Source of the DNA: Lelliottia amnigena
GTDB taxonomy: Bacteria > Pseudomonadota > Gammaproteobacteria > Enterobacterales > Enterobacteriaceae
Assembly (NCBI GenBank): GCA_900635465.1
Contig: LR134135.1
Location: 3,472,001-3,536,000, forward strand
Length of the DNA: 64,000 nt
Direction: 5' to 3'
Under the pieces are notes generated by a model. That model saw only the letters and a program-made list of their open reading frames with translations, ran no database searches and had not been told where the DNA came from. This document shows positions 18,244 to 26,981 of the stretch, piece after piece. The first letter of the stretch is position 1. Each line of letters opens with the position of its first letter. The position numbers were made by a program, and so were the translations under genes.

Positions 18244-19716
18244 TCATGCGTTGTTGGTCGCTTGCTGGCTTTGTGCCAGCAGGGCCGCTTGTTCCGCGCG
18301 GCGCGAGGCGATTCTCACAAACGGCAAATAGATCAGTACGGCGGTGATGATGCAGATAAATTGCGTGACCACAGCGCCCATCGAGCCAGCCGTTGACAGC
18401 CAGGCGTTAATCAGCGGCGGCGTCGTCCACGGCACCATCACCACGGCTTTTCCGGCGAAGCCCGTCACCGTGGCGAAATAGCCAATCGAGCCGGTCACCA
18501 GCGGCGTGATGATGAAAGGAATGGCCAGAATCGGGTTCAGCATGATCGGCATCCCGAAGATCACGGGCTCGTTGATGTTGAAGATCCCAGGGCCAATGGA
18601 GAGCTTGGCAATCTCACGCATCTCTTTGCGCTTGGTGCCGATCATCACTGCGATCAGCAGACCGATGGTCAGCCCCGACCCGCCGATGCTCATATACACA
18701 TCCCAGAACGGCATGGTGATAATGTTCGGGATCTCTTTGCCCTGCTCAAACGCGCTCATGTTGACGGTGATCGCCCCCAGCAGCAGTGGCTCGCGGATCG
18801 GCTTGATCATCTGATTACCATGAATCCCGATCACCCAGAAAAGCTGTGCCACAAACATCAACAGCAGAATACCCGGCAAGCTTTGCACGACGCGCTCCAG
18901 CGGCTGCTGAACCACCTGATAAACCGCGTCGTAAAGATACATGCCGGTGATTTGGTGGAAAACAAAGCCAAACGTCGCAATCGCGGTGGTGGTGATAATG
19001 GCCGGGATCAGCGCGGAGAACGACGCCGCCACGTTAGGCGGCACGGTGTCCGGCATTTTGATTTTCAGGCCGTTGCGATTCTCCAGCCAGCAGTAAACCT
19101 CGACGGAGAGAATGGCGATGAACATGCCGAGGAACAGACTGCGGGTGTCAGAGAACTGGCGCAGCAGCACATCTTTCACCACGTGCATTTCGCCATCCAC
19201 CAGCATTTCGACGGTAGTTGGCGTGACGCAAATAAAGCAGATCACCGCCAGCAGGCCAGGGAACAACGATTTAATTCCGTTAATACGCCCCAGCTCAATA
19301 CCAATAAGAAACACCGCGCCGATGTTCAGGAAGTTCAGCGTGGCGTAATTCAGGGCGCTGGTGATCGGCTTTAATGCGGCCAGAAAAGAGAGCGATTCAA
19401 AGCTGGCTAACCCGTTTTTTGGATCCAGAACCATGTTGGAGATCAGGACCGAAAATGCCCCAACGATGATGACGGGCATGAGGGTAATGAAGGCGGATTT
19501 GATCGCCATAATATAGCGATAGCTATTGAAGGTGGTGGCGAAACTGCCCAGAGAGTTGATCAATTTTCCTGTAAAGCCATAGGGTAATACCTCAGTAAAA
19601 GGGCTTTTATAGAATAAGGTGTACAGCCGGATACTATTGGCATACCAAAAATAGTCGCCCACGCCAGATCGTTCTGTGATTGAGCTCTCACTGCGCCAAG
19701 AGGTATTCCAAATCAT
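18244..19716 (-). CDS. PTS permease, cellobiose/lactose-type EIIC, without linked EIIA or EIIB
   Basis: The frame encodes 490 residues. From about residue 50 (GKLINSLGSFATTFNSYRYI) it follows the ChbC/CelB family, with ten or so membrane helices and the substrate motif FNINEPVIFGMPIMLNP. Residues 1-50 (MIWNTSWRSESSITERSG) look unlike any EIIC start, and the ATG at 19716 has no strong ribosome site. A TTG at residue 52 preceded by CAGGAAAA is an alternative that gives a normal N-terminus. No EIIA or EIIB gene lies nearby, so it must use subunits encoded elsewhere. It is divergent from the AscG-like repressor and upstream of the GH1 gene. Confidence 0.85.
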   Translation of the reverse strand: MIWNTSWRSESSITERSGVGDYFWYANSIRLYTLFYKSPFTEVLPYGFTGKLINSLGSFATTFNSYRYIMAIKSAFITLMPVIIVGAFSVLISNMVLDPKNGLASFESLSFLAALKPITSALNYATLNFLNIGAVFLIGIELGRINGIKSLFPGLLAVICFICVTPTTVEMLVDGEMHVVKDVLLRQFSDTRSLFLGMFIAILSVEVYCWLENRNGLKIKMPDTVPPNVAASFSALIPAIITTTAIATFGFVFHQITGMYLYDAVYQVVQQPLERVVQSLPGILLLMFVAQLFWVIGIHGNQMIKPIREPLLLGAITVNMSAFEQGKEIPNIITMPFWDVYMSIGGSGLTIGLLIAVMIGTKRKEMREIAKLSIGPGIFNINEPVIFGMPIMLNPILAIPFIITPLVTGSIGYFATVTGFAGKAVVMVPWTTPPLINAWLSTAGSMGAVVTQFICIITAVLIYLPFVRIASRRAEQAALLAQSQQATNNA

Positions 19717-19880
19717 GATTTTTCACCACTTTGGCATACCACTTACCCCGTTTTATGCTGAAGTGGCGAACCGTTGCCAGAAAGCGTGATCTTGATAGGG
19801 CTTTTCGCTCCCCCGCCCCGCTTATCCCTTTCACTCTGTGTGATAAACTCATGACGATTACGTGAGAGCAGGAATTTCTA
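19717..19880. promoter_or_regulatory. Divergent control region of the beta-glucoside cassette
   Basis: The 164 bases between the EIIC gene and the LacI-family gene must hold both promoters. A weak dyad TGGC..GCCA with central AACCGTT lies at 19764-19779 and could be the LacI-family operator. This is a guess from symmetry only. Confidence 0.35.
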
Positions 19881-20897
19881 ATGGCAACAATGCTGGATGT
19901 CTCATTACGCGCAGGTGTCTCGAAAGCGACGGTTTCGCGCGTGCTGAACGGCACAGGTCAGGTAAAAGAGAGTACGCGTCAGCAAGTGTTTAAAGCGATG
20001 GAAGAGTTAGGCTATCGTCCGAACTTTCTCGCGCAATCACTGGCGAACCAGACCAGCAACAGCATTGGTCTGGTGGTGTCGACATTTGACGGTTTCTATT
20101 TTGGTCGTCTGCTGCAACAGGCGTCGCGACAGACCGAAACGCACGGCAAACAGCTGATTGTCACCGACGGCCATGACGCGCCAGAGCAGGAAGAACAAGC
20201 AGTGCAAATGCTGGCGGATCGCAGGTGCGACGCAATCGTGCTTTACACCCGCTACATGAGCGAAAAAGCGATCATGAAGCTGATCCACACCGTGCAAACC
20301 CCGCTGGTGGTGATTAACCGCGAAGTCGCTCAGGCGGCGGATCGCTGCGTGTTCTTTGAACAGCAAGACGCGGCATTTAAAGCGGTTGATTATTTAATCA
20401 GTCAGGGCCATCGCGAAATCGCCTGTATGACCGTGCCAATTCATACGCCAACGGGTAAAGCACGCCTGATGGGATATCGTAAGGCGCTGGAAAAGCACGG
20501 AATTGTCTGGGACGATCGTCGCGTAAAGTACGGCGATGCGGGCATGACGCGGGGGTATGAACTGTGTCGGGAATTGCTCAGTGAAAAGGCGCCGTTCAGC
20601 GCGCTGTTTGCCTGTAACGATGACATGGCGCTCGGGGCATCAAAGGCGCTGCATCAGGCGGGACTGCGTATTCCGCAGGATATTTCGCTGTTTGGCTTTG
20701 ACGATGCGCCCTGCGCAAAATGGCTTGAGCCAGCACTCTCATCGGTCTATTTGCCGATCGACAGCATGATCGTCACGGCCATCGATCAGGCGATCCGGCT
20801 GGCAAATAACCAGCCGGTCGAAACGATCCCGCCGTTTACCGGTACGCTGGTTTTGCGTGACTCGGTAACGACAGGACCGTATTACGCCTCAAAATAG
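19881..20897 (+). CDS. LacI-family repressor, AscG-like
   Basis: The 338-residue protein has the LacI helix-turn-helix (TMLDVSLRAGVSKATVSRVL) at residues 3-22, a hinge (LAQSLANQTSN) and a sugar-binding core ending in SLFGFDDAP and SSVYLPID. It aligns along its length with E. coli AscG, the repressor of the asc beta-glucoside genes. It is divergent from the EIIC-GH1 operon and is the obvious candidate for its repressor. Its stop lies inside the end of the convergent lysA (nine-base overlap). Confidence 0.85.
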   Translation: MATMLDVSLRAGVSKATVSRVLNGTGQVKESTRQQVFKAMEELGYRPNFLAQSLANQTSNSIGLVVSTFDGFYFGRLLQQASRQTETHGKQLIVTDGHDAPEQEEQAVQMLADRRCDAIVLYTRYMSEKAIMKLIHTVQTPLVVINREVAQAADRCVFFEQQDAAFKAVDYLISQGHREIACMTVPIHTPTGKARLMGYRKALEKHGIVWDDRRVKYGDAGMTRGYELCRELLSEKAPFSALFACNDDMALGASKALHQAGLRIPQDISLFGFDDAPCAKWLEPALSSVYLPIDSMIVTAIDQAIRLANNQPVETIPPFTGTLVLRDSVTTGPYYASK

Positions 20898-22151
20898 CTC
20901 GAGTGCCAGCAGCTCCTGAATGGTCTGGCGACGACGGATCAGTCGCGCCACGCCGTGATCAAACAGCACTTCCGGCAACAATGGACGACTGTTGTAATTC
21001 GATGACATCGACGCGCCGTACGCGCCGGTATCATGCAACACCAGATAGTCACCAGGCTGAACCGCAGGCAGCGCGCGGGTTTCCACTTTTCCGCCTTCCT
21101 GCTGGGTGAACACATCGCCCGATTCACACAGCGGGCCCGCCACTACCGTGTCGACCTGCGGCGCAGTCGTTAAATCACGCCCATCTGCCGCCAGCGCCGT
21201 AATGTGGTGATAGCTGCCGTACATTGACGGTCGCATGAGATCGTTAAAACCTGCGTCGATCAACACAAAATGACGACTGCCCATCGCTTTAACGCTGCGG
21301 ACCTGCGCCACCAGCACGCCCGATTCCGCCACCAGGAAACGCCCCGGTTCAATTTCCAGTTTGACCGCATGACCAAGATGCGCAGCGATTTTGTCGCGCG
21401 CCGCACTCCACAGGCCGTAGTAGTGATCGGTATCGATCGCCTCTTCGCCTTCGCGATAAGGGATCGACAAACCGCCGCCCGCCGAGATCGCCTCCAGATC
21501 CTGACCAAAATCGATCACCTGGTTCACCATCGCACCGCACACTTGCTCCAGGTGCGCATAATCCACGCCAGAACCGATATGCATGTGAATGCCCACGAGC
21601 GTCAGATTGTAGCGCTGCAATACCTCTAGCGCGGCGGGCAGATCGGCATACCAGATGCCGTGTTTGCTGTTTTCCCCGCCGGTATTGGTTTTTTGGCTGT
21701 GGCCATGCCCAAAACCTGGGTTGACGCGCAACCACACGCGATGACCTGGCGAAACCTGCCCAAGCTGTTCCAGCATATCCACAGAACCGGCATTTACCGG
21801 AATCTGCAGTTCATGCACGCGCGCCAGGGTGGCGCTATCAATCAGGTCTGCGGTAAAGACAATCGCATCGCTGTCGGCCTGCGGATCGTACCCGGCTGCC
21901 AACGCGCGTTCAATTTCGCCCAATGATACCGAGTCAACTTTGACGCCCTGCTCGCGCATCAGACGCAAAATATGAATATTCGAGCATGCTTTCTGAGCGA
22001 AACGCACCACGTCAAACTGATGCAGGGCGGCGATCTTTTCGCGAACGATCTGCGCATCGTAAACCCAGACCGGGCAGCCGAATTCGGCAGGGAGTCGCAG
22101 TAAATTCGCGGCGTTCAGGTCAGTTTCCGTGTTGTTGAGCGGGCGTGGCAT
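20889..22151 (-). CDS. lysA: Diaminopimelate decarboxylase
   Basis: The 420-residue product equals E. coli LysA. It decarboxylates meso-diaminopimelate to L-lysine, the last step of lysine synthesis, with PLP bound to the lysine in VRFAQKACSNIH. The dimer-interface catalytic cysteine is in GPLCESGD. The gene is divergent from lysR, which activates it when diaminopimelate is present; the control region is 22152-22272. It converges on the LacI-family gene. Confidence 0.97.
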   Translation of the reverse strand: MPRPLNNTETDLNAANLLRLPAEFGCPVWVYDAQIVREKIAALHQFDVVRFAQKACSNIHILRLMREQGVKVDSVSLGEIERALAAGYDPQADSDAIVFTADLIDSATLARVHELQIPVNAGSVDMLEQLGQVSPGHRVWLRVNPGFGHGHSQKTNTGGENSKHGIWYADLPAALEVLQRYNLTLVGIHMHIGSGVDYAHLEQVCGAMVNQVIDFGQDLEAISAGGGLSIPYREGEEAIDTDHYYGLWSAARDKIAAHLGHAVKLEIEPGRFLVAESGVLVAQVRSVKAMGSRHFVLIDAGFNDLMRPSMYGSYHHITALAADGRDLTTAPQVDTVVAGPLCESGDVFTQQEGGKVETRALPAVQPGDYLVLHDTGAYGASMSSNYNSRPLLPEVLFDHGVARLIRRRQTIQELLALELF

Positions 22152-22272
22152 GGTGTTCTCCAGATAACGGCATTTTTTAACATTACGCCACAGCTGAATA
22201 AGAATAAAAAATATCGTTTTATCGCAAGTCTATGCAAAAATGATATGGATAATCGTTAAACACAGGTGCCTT

Positions 22273-23196
22273 ATGCCCGCCGTTAACTTACGCCACATTG
22301 AAATTTTTCATGCGGTGATGACCACCGGAAATCTAACAGAAGCCGCGCAGATGCTGCACACCTCCCAGCCCACGGTCAGCCGTGAACTGGCGCGCTTTGA
22401 AAAAGTGTTGGGATTGACGCTGTTTGAACGCTCTCGTGGCAGGCTTCACGCCACAGTGCAAGGGTTACGCTTGTTCGAGGAAGTTCAGCGATCCTGGTAC
22501 GGCCTGGATCGCATCGTCAGCGCAGCGGAGAGCCTGCGGGAGTTCCGCCAGGGCGAGTTATCGATTGTCTGTCTGCCGGTTTTTTCGCAATCCTTTCTGC
22601 CGCAGCTTATTCAGCCGTTCCTGGCGCGCTATCCTGACGTCAATCTCACCATTGTGCCGCAGGAGTCGCCGTTACTCGAAGAGTGGCTCTCCGCGCAGCG
22701 CCACGATTTAGGCCTGACCGAAACACTCGCCACGCCCGCAGGCACTGAACGCACAGAATTACTCTCGCTGGATGAAGTGTGTGTGTTGCCCAAAGGGCAT
22801 CCGCTGACCAGCAAGAGCGTGCTGACGCCTGCTGATTTTCACGGCGAGAATTATATCAGCCTGTCGCAAACGGACAGCTATCGACACTTACTCGATTCAT
22901 TATTCGCAGAACATCAGGTGAAACGCCGAATGGTTGTGGAAACACACAGCGCAGCATCCATTTGCGCCATGGTTCGGGCAGGCGTCGGCATTGCGGTGGT
23001 CAACCCGCTAACGGCGTTGGATTACGCCGATAGCGGCATTGTGATTCGTCGTTTCAGCATTTCAGTGCCGTTCACCGTCAGTTTGATCAGGCCGCTGCAT
23101 CGCCCTGCCTCGGCGCTAGTCGAGGCTTTTTCGATACATTTGGCTGAGCATTCGCTTCAGATAGCGCATCGTCTACCCGAACTACAAAAGGTGTAG
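22273..23196 (+). CDS. lysR: LysR, transcriptional activator of lysA
   Basis: Starting at the ATG at 22273 (MPAVNLRHIEIFHAVMTTG) the protein is 307 residues. An upstream in-frame ATG at 22240 would add residues without homology. The winged helix-turn-helix (NLTEAAQMLHTSQPTVSREL) is followed by the LTTR effector domain; it is the founder of that family. LysR activates lysA in the presence of diaminopimelate and represses its own gene. It is divergent from lysA and convergent with ygeA, with six bases between the stops. Confidence 0.96.
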   Translation: MPAVNLRHIEIFHAVMTTGNLTEAAQMLHTSQPTVSRELARFEKVLGLTLFERSRGRLHATVQGLRLFEEVQRSWYGLDRIVSAAESLREFRQGELSIVCLPVFSQSFLPQLIQPFLARYPDVNLTIVPQESPLLEEWLSAQRHDLGLTETLATPAGTERTELLSLDEVCVLPKGHPLTSKSVLTPADFHGENYISLSQTDSYRHLLDSLFAEHQVKRRMVVETHSAASICAMVRAGVGIAVVNPLTALDYADSGIVIRRFSISVPFTVSLIRPLHRPASALVEAFSIHLAEHSLQIAHRLPELQKV

Positions 23197-23202
23197 AACA
23201 CG

Positions 23203-23895
23203 TTACGAGAGCATAAACTCCACGGCGTCCACGGCATGAATGGCCGTGGTATCAAACACCGGGATCGGGCTTTCTTCTGCCGGGACTAACAGTCCGATCT
23301 CGGTGCAGCCAAAGATCACCCCTTGTGCACCCTGCTTCGCCAGCTTATCAATCACGCTAAGATAATAGTGGCGCGAGGCGTCGCTGAACGTCCCCAGGCA
23401 CAGCTCTTCAAAGATAATTTGGTTGATGCGCGCGCGATCTGCTTCGTCCGGTACGATGCTTTCAATCCCGAATTGCGTCTCCAGGCGCCCACGATAGAAA
23501 TCCTGTTCCATGGTGTAGCGCGTGCCCAGCAGCGCCACGCGTTGCATGCCGGTCGCCGCAATCGCCCTTCCGGTCGCATCCGCAATATGCAGGAATGGCA
23601 GTGAACAGCAGGTTTCAATATGCGATGCCACTTTATGCATCGTATTGGTACATAACAGAATGCCTTCTGCGCCTGCACGTTCCAGACCTAACGCTGCCTG
23701 CGCCAGCATTTCACCTGCTTTATCCCACTCGCCGCTGGCCTGGCAAGCTTCGATTTCATGAAAATCTACGCTGTGCAGCAGCAGGCTTGCCGAATGCAGG
23801 CCACCGAGATGCTGTTTGATGCCTTCGTTAATCAGACGGTAATAAGGAATGGTCGATTCCCAGCTCATTCCACCTATCAGGCCGATCGTTTTCAT
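23203..23895 (-). CDS. ygeA: YgeA, aspartate/glutamate racemase-family amino acid racemase
   Basis: From the ATG at 23895 ([19 protein letters not shown]) the product is 230 residues as in E. coli; the frame extends to 23928 without support. Two catalytic cysteines sit in LLCTNTMHK and FGCTEIGLL, as expected for PLP-independent racemases. E. coli YgeA has broad amino acid racemase activity. It follows lysR in the same order as in E. coli, where araE would come next; here a block of pectin-related genes is inserted after it. Confidence 0.93.
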   Translation of the reverse strand: MKTIGLIGGMSWESTIPYYRLINEGIKQHLGGLHSASLLLHSVDFHEIEACQASGEWDKAGEMLAQAALGLERAGAEGILLCTNTMHKVASHIETCCSLPFLHIADATGRAIAATGMQRVALLGTRYTMEQDFYRGRLETQFGIESIVPDEADRARINQIIFEELCLGTFSDASRHYYLSVIDKLAKQGAQGVIFGCTEIGLLVPAEESPIPVFDTTAIHAVDAVEFMLS

Positions 23896-23931
23896 ATTCG
23901 CTCCTTTATGTTTCCTCCAGTGAAGCAAACT

Positions 23932-23947
23932 TGTGATCGTGTTTCCA
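23932..23947 (+). promoter_or_regulatory. Possible CRP site upstream of kdgF
   Basis: TGTGATCGTGTTTCCA has a perfect left half-site and a weak right half-site, about 100 bases before the kdgF start. Catabolite control of pectin genes makes it plausible, but it is only a pattern match. Confidence 0.4.
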
Positions 23948-23995
23948 GTTATTTGGCTTGTCGTTTCCTTTTAACCCGTAGTGCGATAAATTAAT

Positions 23996-24010
23996 TAAAA
24001 CAATGTTTCA
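23996..24010. promoter_or_regulatory. KdgR-type operator in front of kdgF
   Basis: TAAAACAATGTTTCA fits the dyad TRAAAY-RNY-RTTTYA at all positions, the form I recall for KdgR boxes. It ends 20 bases before the kdgF start codon, a repressing position. Confidence 0.75.
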
Positions 24011-24030
24011 CTACTTAGCAGGACATAAAA

Positions 24031-24354
24031 ATGTTTAGATTCCATAAAGAGACAACGCTTGACGATCTGGGCAATGGCGTCACGCGCCGCATTCTGGCGC
24101 ATAACGGAAAAATGATGGCGGTTGAGGTTAATTTTGAAGAGGGCGCTGTCGGTCCGATGCACAATCACCCGCACGAACAGCTGACTTACGTGCTGTCCGG
24201 GGAGTTCGAATTTACCATCGGCGAAGAAAAGCATGTGGTGACGGCGGGCGACACCCTTTATAAAGAGCCGCATGTCATGCACGGCTGCGTTTGTCTGAAG
24301 CCCGGTACGCTGCTGGATACCTTTACGCCGGTGCGTGAAGATTTCCTCAAGTAA
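24031..24354 (+). CDS. kdgF: KdgF, unsaturated uronate cyclisation protein (cupin)
   Basis: This 107-residue single-domain cupin has metal ligands in MHNHPHEQ (His44, His46, His48, Gln50) and His84 in HVMHGC. Asp96, Phe98 and Arg102 near the C-terminus (LLDTFTPVRED) have the spacing I recall for KdgF catalytic residues. KdgF speeds conversion of 4,5-unsaturated galacturonate, made by Ogl, to the linear keto form used by KduI. A KdgR-type box lies directly upstream, and Tog, Ogl, KduI and KduD genes are close by, which supports KdgF over a generic cupin. A terminator follows. Confidence 0.85.
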   Translation: MFRFHKETTLDDLGNGVTRRILAHNGKMMAVEVNFEEGAVGPMHNHPHEQLTYVLSGEFEFTIGEEKHVVTAGDTLYKEPHVMHGCVCLKPGTLLDTFTPVREDFLK

Positions 24355-24365
24355 TGTCTTAACGT

Positions 24366-24397
24366 AAAAAAGGGCGAATTTTCATTCGCCCTTTTTT
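24366..24397. terminator. Bidirectional terminator between kdgF and the fepE-like gene
   Basis: AAGGGCGAAT / ATTCGCCCTT is a perfect 10-pair stem with a TTTC loop flanked by A5 and T6 runs, so it can stop both convergent genes. Confidence 0.92.
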
Positions 24398-24420
24398 ATA
24401 TCGTTTTTTATGCCGTTCTC

Positions 24421-25545
24421 TTAGGCTGTCGCAGGGTCTGACAGCACAGCGCGAGAGTGCATGGCTTCGCGTATCAGCACGCCTCCGCAGGCCACAATCC
24501 CGCCAACCAACGCGGCCAGGATAATAATCAGCGCTTTGCCGGGCCCCTCTTTTTTCATCGGTAATGACGGCAGAAGCTGATATTTGAACGGTTCAAAACT
24601 CACATTGGTAACGGAAAGCGTCTCAAGCTGAGAAAGATGATGTTCGCGATTCTGGAAATCAGCATTCAGCTCGGCGACATCTTTTAACGATTTCTCAATC
24701 GCCAGCTTTTGAGCGATACCGTCAGCCCCCAGTGCCACAGAGTAATCAGGATCGTCTTTGACCGCCTGACCATTGCTAAAGACGGGTTTTTTAATCCCTG
24801 CGGCATTTGCCACTTCCAGTGAATAATTCAGGCGATGAATAGTAATATTGTGCAAATTGGTCAGTCGCACACGATCCAGTTCCAGACGCTCCTTCATCAT
24901 GCGGGTTTTCAGTGCGATCGCGTTGCGCACGTTTTGCATGGTCTCTTTCTCAACGATGGCAGAAATGTACGCAATGTATCCCTCAAGTACGATCTGCGCA
25001 TCCTGCGCTTTTGGCGCACTAAAACTCAGCGTCCAGGCGGTATAAGGCATGGTCGCCGCATTTTTCACCGCCGCATTGTCCTGCGCCGTCATTCTTTCCG
25101 AGATAGCCACAATCGCGCGATGCAGTTCCAGCGGATCGATATTCGCGCCCTTTAGCTGATCCATCACGTATGGCGATGATTTGATGTATGCCTGAAACAA
25201 CGATTGCGACTGAAATTTCTTTATAAAGAGCTCGAACGCATCTTCGCGTTTGATATTGAAGTCGACATCAAGCACCTTTAAGGTCACCAGCATTTGCTCA
25301 ACATCATTCCACTGGGTTTGCTCTGGGGGAGTGACGATAGCTTTACTGATCCATTTTTGCGGCATCATAAATGAAACCACCGCACCGACAATCGCAAACG
25401 CCATAACGGTCATGATGATGCGCTTCTTCGCAGCGAGCAGTACCTCTATGAGGTCGATGAAATCGATCTCATTTTGCTTACGCTCGGGGGGTGAATAGCG
25501 GGCAAAATCCAGTTCCCTGTTCTTTTTGAAATCCATCGCTGACAT
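24421..25545 (-). CDS. FepE-like Wzz polysaccharide chain-length regulator
   Basis: The 374-residue protein has two membrane segments (about residues 38-58, MTVMAFAIVGAVVSF, and near 335-358, ALIIILAALVGGIVACGG) around a large periplasmic coiled-coil domain, the Wzz plan. It follows E. coli FepE over its length (VVTPPE-type start of the periplasmic part, SSPYVMDQLK, LNYSLEVANAAGIKKPV). FepE-type proteins set very long O-antigen chain length in the inner membrane. In E. coli fepE is in the enterobactin region; here it sits between kdgF and togM, where no O-antigen genes apart from the damaged acyltransferase are near. Start at 25545 or 25536. Confidence 0.85.
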   Translation of the reverse strand: MSAMDFKKNRELDFARYSPPERKQNEIDFIDLIEVLLAAKKRIIMTVMAFAIVGAVVSFMMPQKWISKAIVTPPEQTQWNDVEQMLVTLKVLDVDFNIKREDAFELFIKKFQSQSLFQAYIKSSPYVMDQLKGANIDPLELHRAIVAISERMTAQDNAAVKNAATMPYTAWTLSFSAPKAQDAQIVLEGYIAYISAIVEKETMQNVRNAIALKTRMMKERLELDRVRLTNLHNITIHRLNYSLEVANAAGIKKPVFSNGQAVKDDPDYSVALGADGIAQKLAIEKSLKDVAELNADFQNREHHLSQLETLSVTNVSFEPFKYQLLPSLPMKKEGPGKALIIILAALVGGIVACGGVLIREAMHSRAVLSDPATA

Positions 25546-25791
25546 ACCAATTCTTCTATTTAGATTGCAGTTAAATCCTGCTGAGGCGTATCGGGGGAAG
25601 ATGATAATACTAGAGCCTAGGAATTATCTGAACTTAAAGTTAACTTAAATCAGGACAACACTATGATATTTGGTAGTTGTTACCAGCACGTTAATTAAAG
25701 TTGCATAGTGGAACAATCAACTTTAATCCCTCTCGTATTTCTGAATATGGCCTTCTCATTTAAGTCAAAATTGCCAGTCACTTCACTTTAT

Positions 25792-25806
25792 TGAAACAGC
25801 GTTTCG
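25792..25806. promoter_or_regulatory. KdgR-type operator 1 of tog
   Basis: TGAAACAGCGTTTCG fits TRAAAY-RNY-RTTTYA in 14 of 15 positions, about 285 bases before the togM start. Confidence 0.65.
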
Positions 25807-25867
25807 ACGGCGATCACATTTCCATCATTTACCGAATGACGCAGAAATAAATAGCAATAGAATAAAT

Positions 25868-25882
25868 TAAAACGCCGTTTTA
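25868..25882. promoter_or_regulatory. KdgR-type operator 2 of tog
   Basis: TAAAACGCCGTTTTA is a perfect 15-base odd-centred palindrome and fits the KdgR dyad fully, about 208 bases before the togM start. Confidence 0.7.
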
Positions 25883-26090
25883 CAAATCAAGAACAGCAGT
25901 TCACGTGTTTTAAAACTCAGACAGGGCGCGTCGAGAAAAACGCATGAAAGTTCTTATTAATCAGAGGTAAAAGGAACCATCACCTTGCGTCGAACACAGA
26001 ACACTCGCTTCCCCGTTTCGTAACAAATGCGCGGGCAGCTGCATCACCAGCAGATTCCGTTTTAAACCATTGATTGCCAGGTAGGTATGT

Positions 26091-26981
26091 ATGAATGAAA
26101 ACAAAATGCTGGGGCTTGCGTGGATATCACCCTATATCATCGGGTTGATACTCTTTACCGCATTCCCCTTCGTTTCATCTTTCTTTCTCAGTTTTACTGA
26201 TTACGATTTGATGAGTCCGCCGGTATTTAACGGCATCGAAAACTATCGCTACATGTTTACCGAAGATGCACTCTTCTGGAAATCCATGGGCGTCACCTTT
26301 GCGTATGTATTTTTGACCATCCCACTGAAACTCGCGTTTGCACTGGGAATTGCGTTTGTCCTGAACTTTAAATTACGTGGCATAGGATTCTTCCGTACCG
26401 CTTACTATATTCCGTCAATCCTTGGCAGCTCTGTCGCAATTGCCGTTTTGTGGCGCGCACTGTTTGCAATTGATGGCCTGCTGAACAGCTTCATTGGCGT
26501 ATTTGGTTTTGACGCGGTGAACTGGCTCGGTGAGCCTTCTCTGGCGCTGATGTCCGTCACGCTGCTTCGCGTCTGGCAGTTTGGCTCGGCGATGGTTATC
26601 TTCCTGGCAGCACTACAGAACGTTCCGCAATCTCAGTATGAAGCGGCAATGATCGACGGTGCGTCTAAATGGCAGATGTTCACGAAAGTCACCGTGCCGC
26701 TGATTACGCCGGTTATTTTCTTCAACTTCATCATGCAAACCACCCAGGCGTTCCAGGAATTTACTGGACCCTACGTCATCACGGGCGGCGGACCAACCTA
26801 CTCCACGTATCTGTTCTCGCTGTACATCTACGACACCGCATTCAAGTACTTTGACATGGGCTACGGCGCTGCGCTGGCCTGGATCCTGTTCCTGGTAGTC
26901 GCTGTCTTTGCCGCTATCGCCTTTAAGTCTTCGAAATACTGGGTGTTCTACTCCGCCGATAAGGGAGGCAAAAATGGCTGA
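26091..26981 (+). CDS. togM: Oligogalacturonide ABC transporter permease, TogM type
   Basis: The 296-residue protein is a MalF-type (CUT1) permease with six membrane helices and the EAA loop (QYEAAMIDGASKWQMFTKVT) that docks on the ATPase. With TogN it forms the inner-membrane channel for oligogalacturonides. An AGGTAGG ribosome site precedes the ATG. It is the first gene of togMNAB; its stop overlaps the togN start by eight bases. The tog assignment rests on the four-gene order followed by ogl and on KdgR-type boxes; generic sugar transport is the alternative. Confidence 0.85.
   Translation: MNENKMLGLAWISPYIIGLILFTAFPFVSSFFLSFTDYDLMSPPVFNGIENYRYMFTEDALFWKSMGVTFAYVFLTIPLKLAFALGIAFVLNFKLRGIGFFRTAYYIPSILGSSVAIAVLWRALFAIDGLLNSFIGVFGFDAVNWLGEPSLALMSVTLLRVWQFGSAMVIFLAALQNVPQSQYEAAMIDGASKWQMFTKVTVPLITPVIFFNFIMQTTQAFQEFTGPYVITGGGPTYSTYLFSLYIYDTAFKYFDMGYGAALAWILFLVVAVFAAIAFKSSKYWVFYSADKGGKNG

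Larger units (their letters stand above)
25546..26090. promoter_or_regulatory. Long control region upstream of togM
   Basis: These 545 bases separate the fepE-like gene from the divergent togM and hold no gene I can support. Two KdgR-type dyads are present at 25792-25806 and 25868-25882. Directly after the first is CGATCACAT, a possible right half of a CRP site. The togM leader downstream of these boxes would be about 200 bases. Confidence 0.6.
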
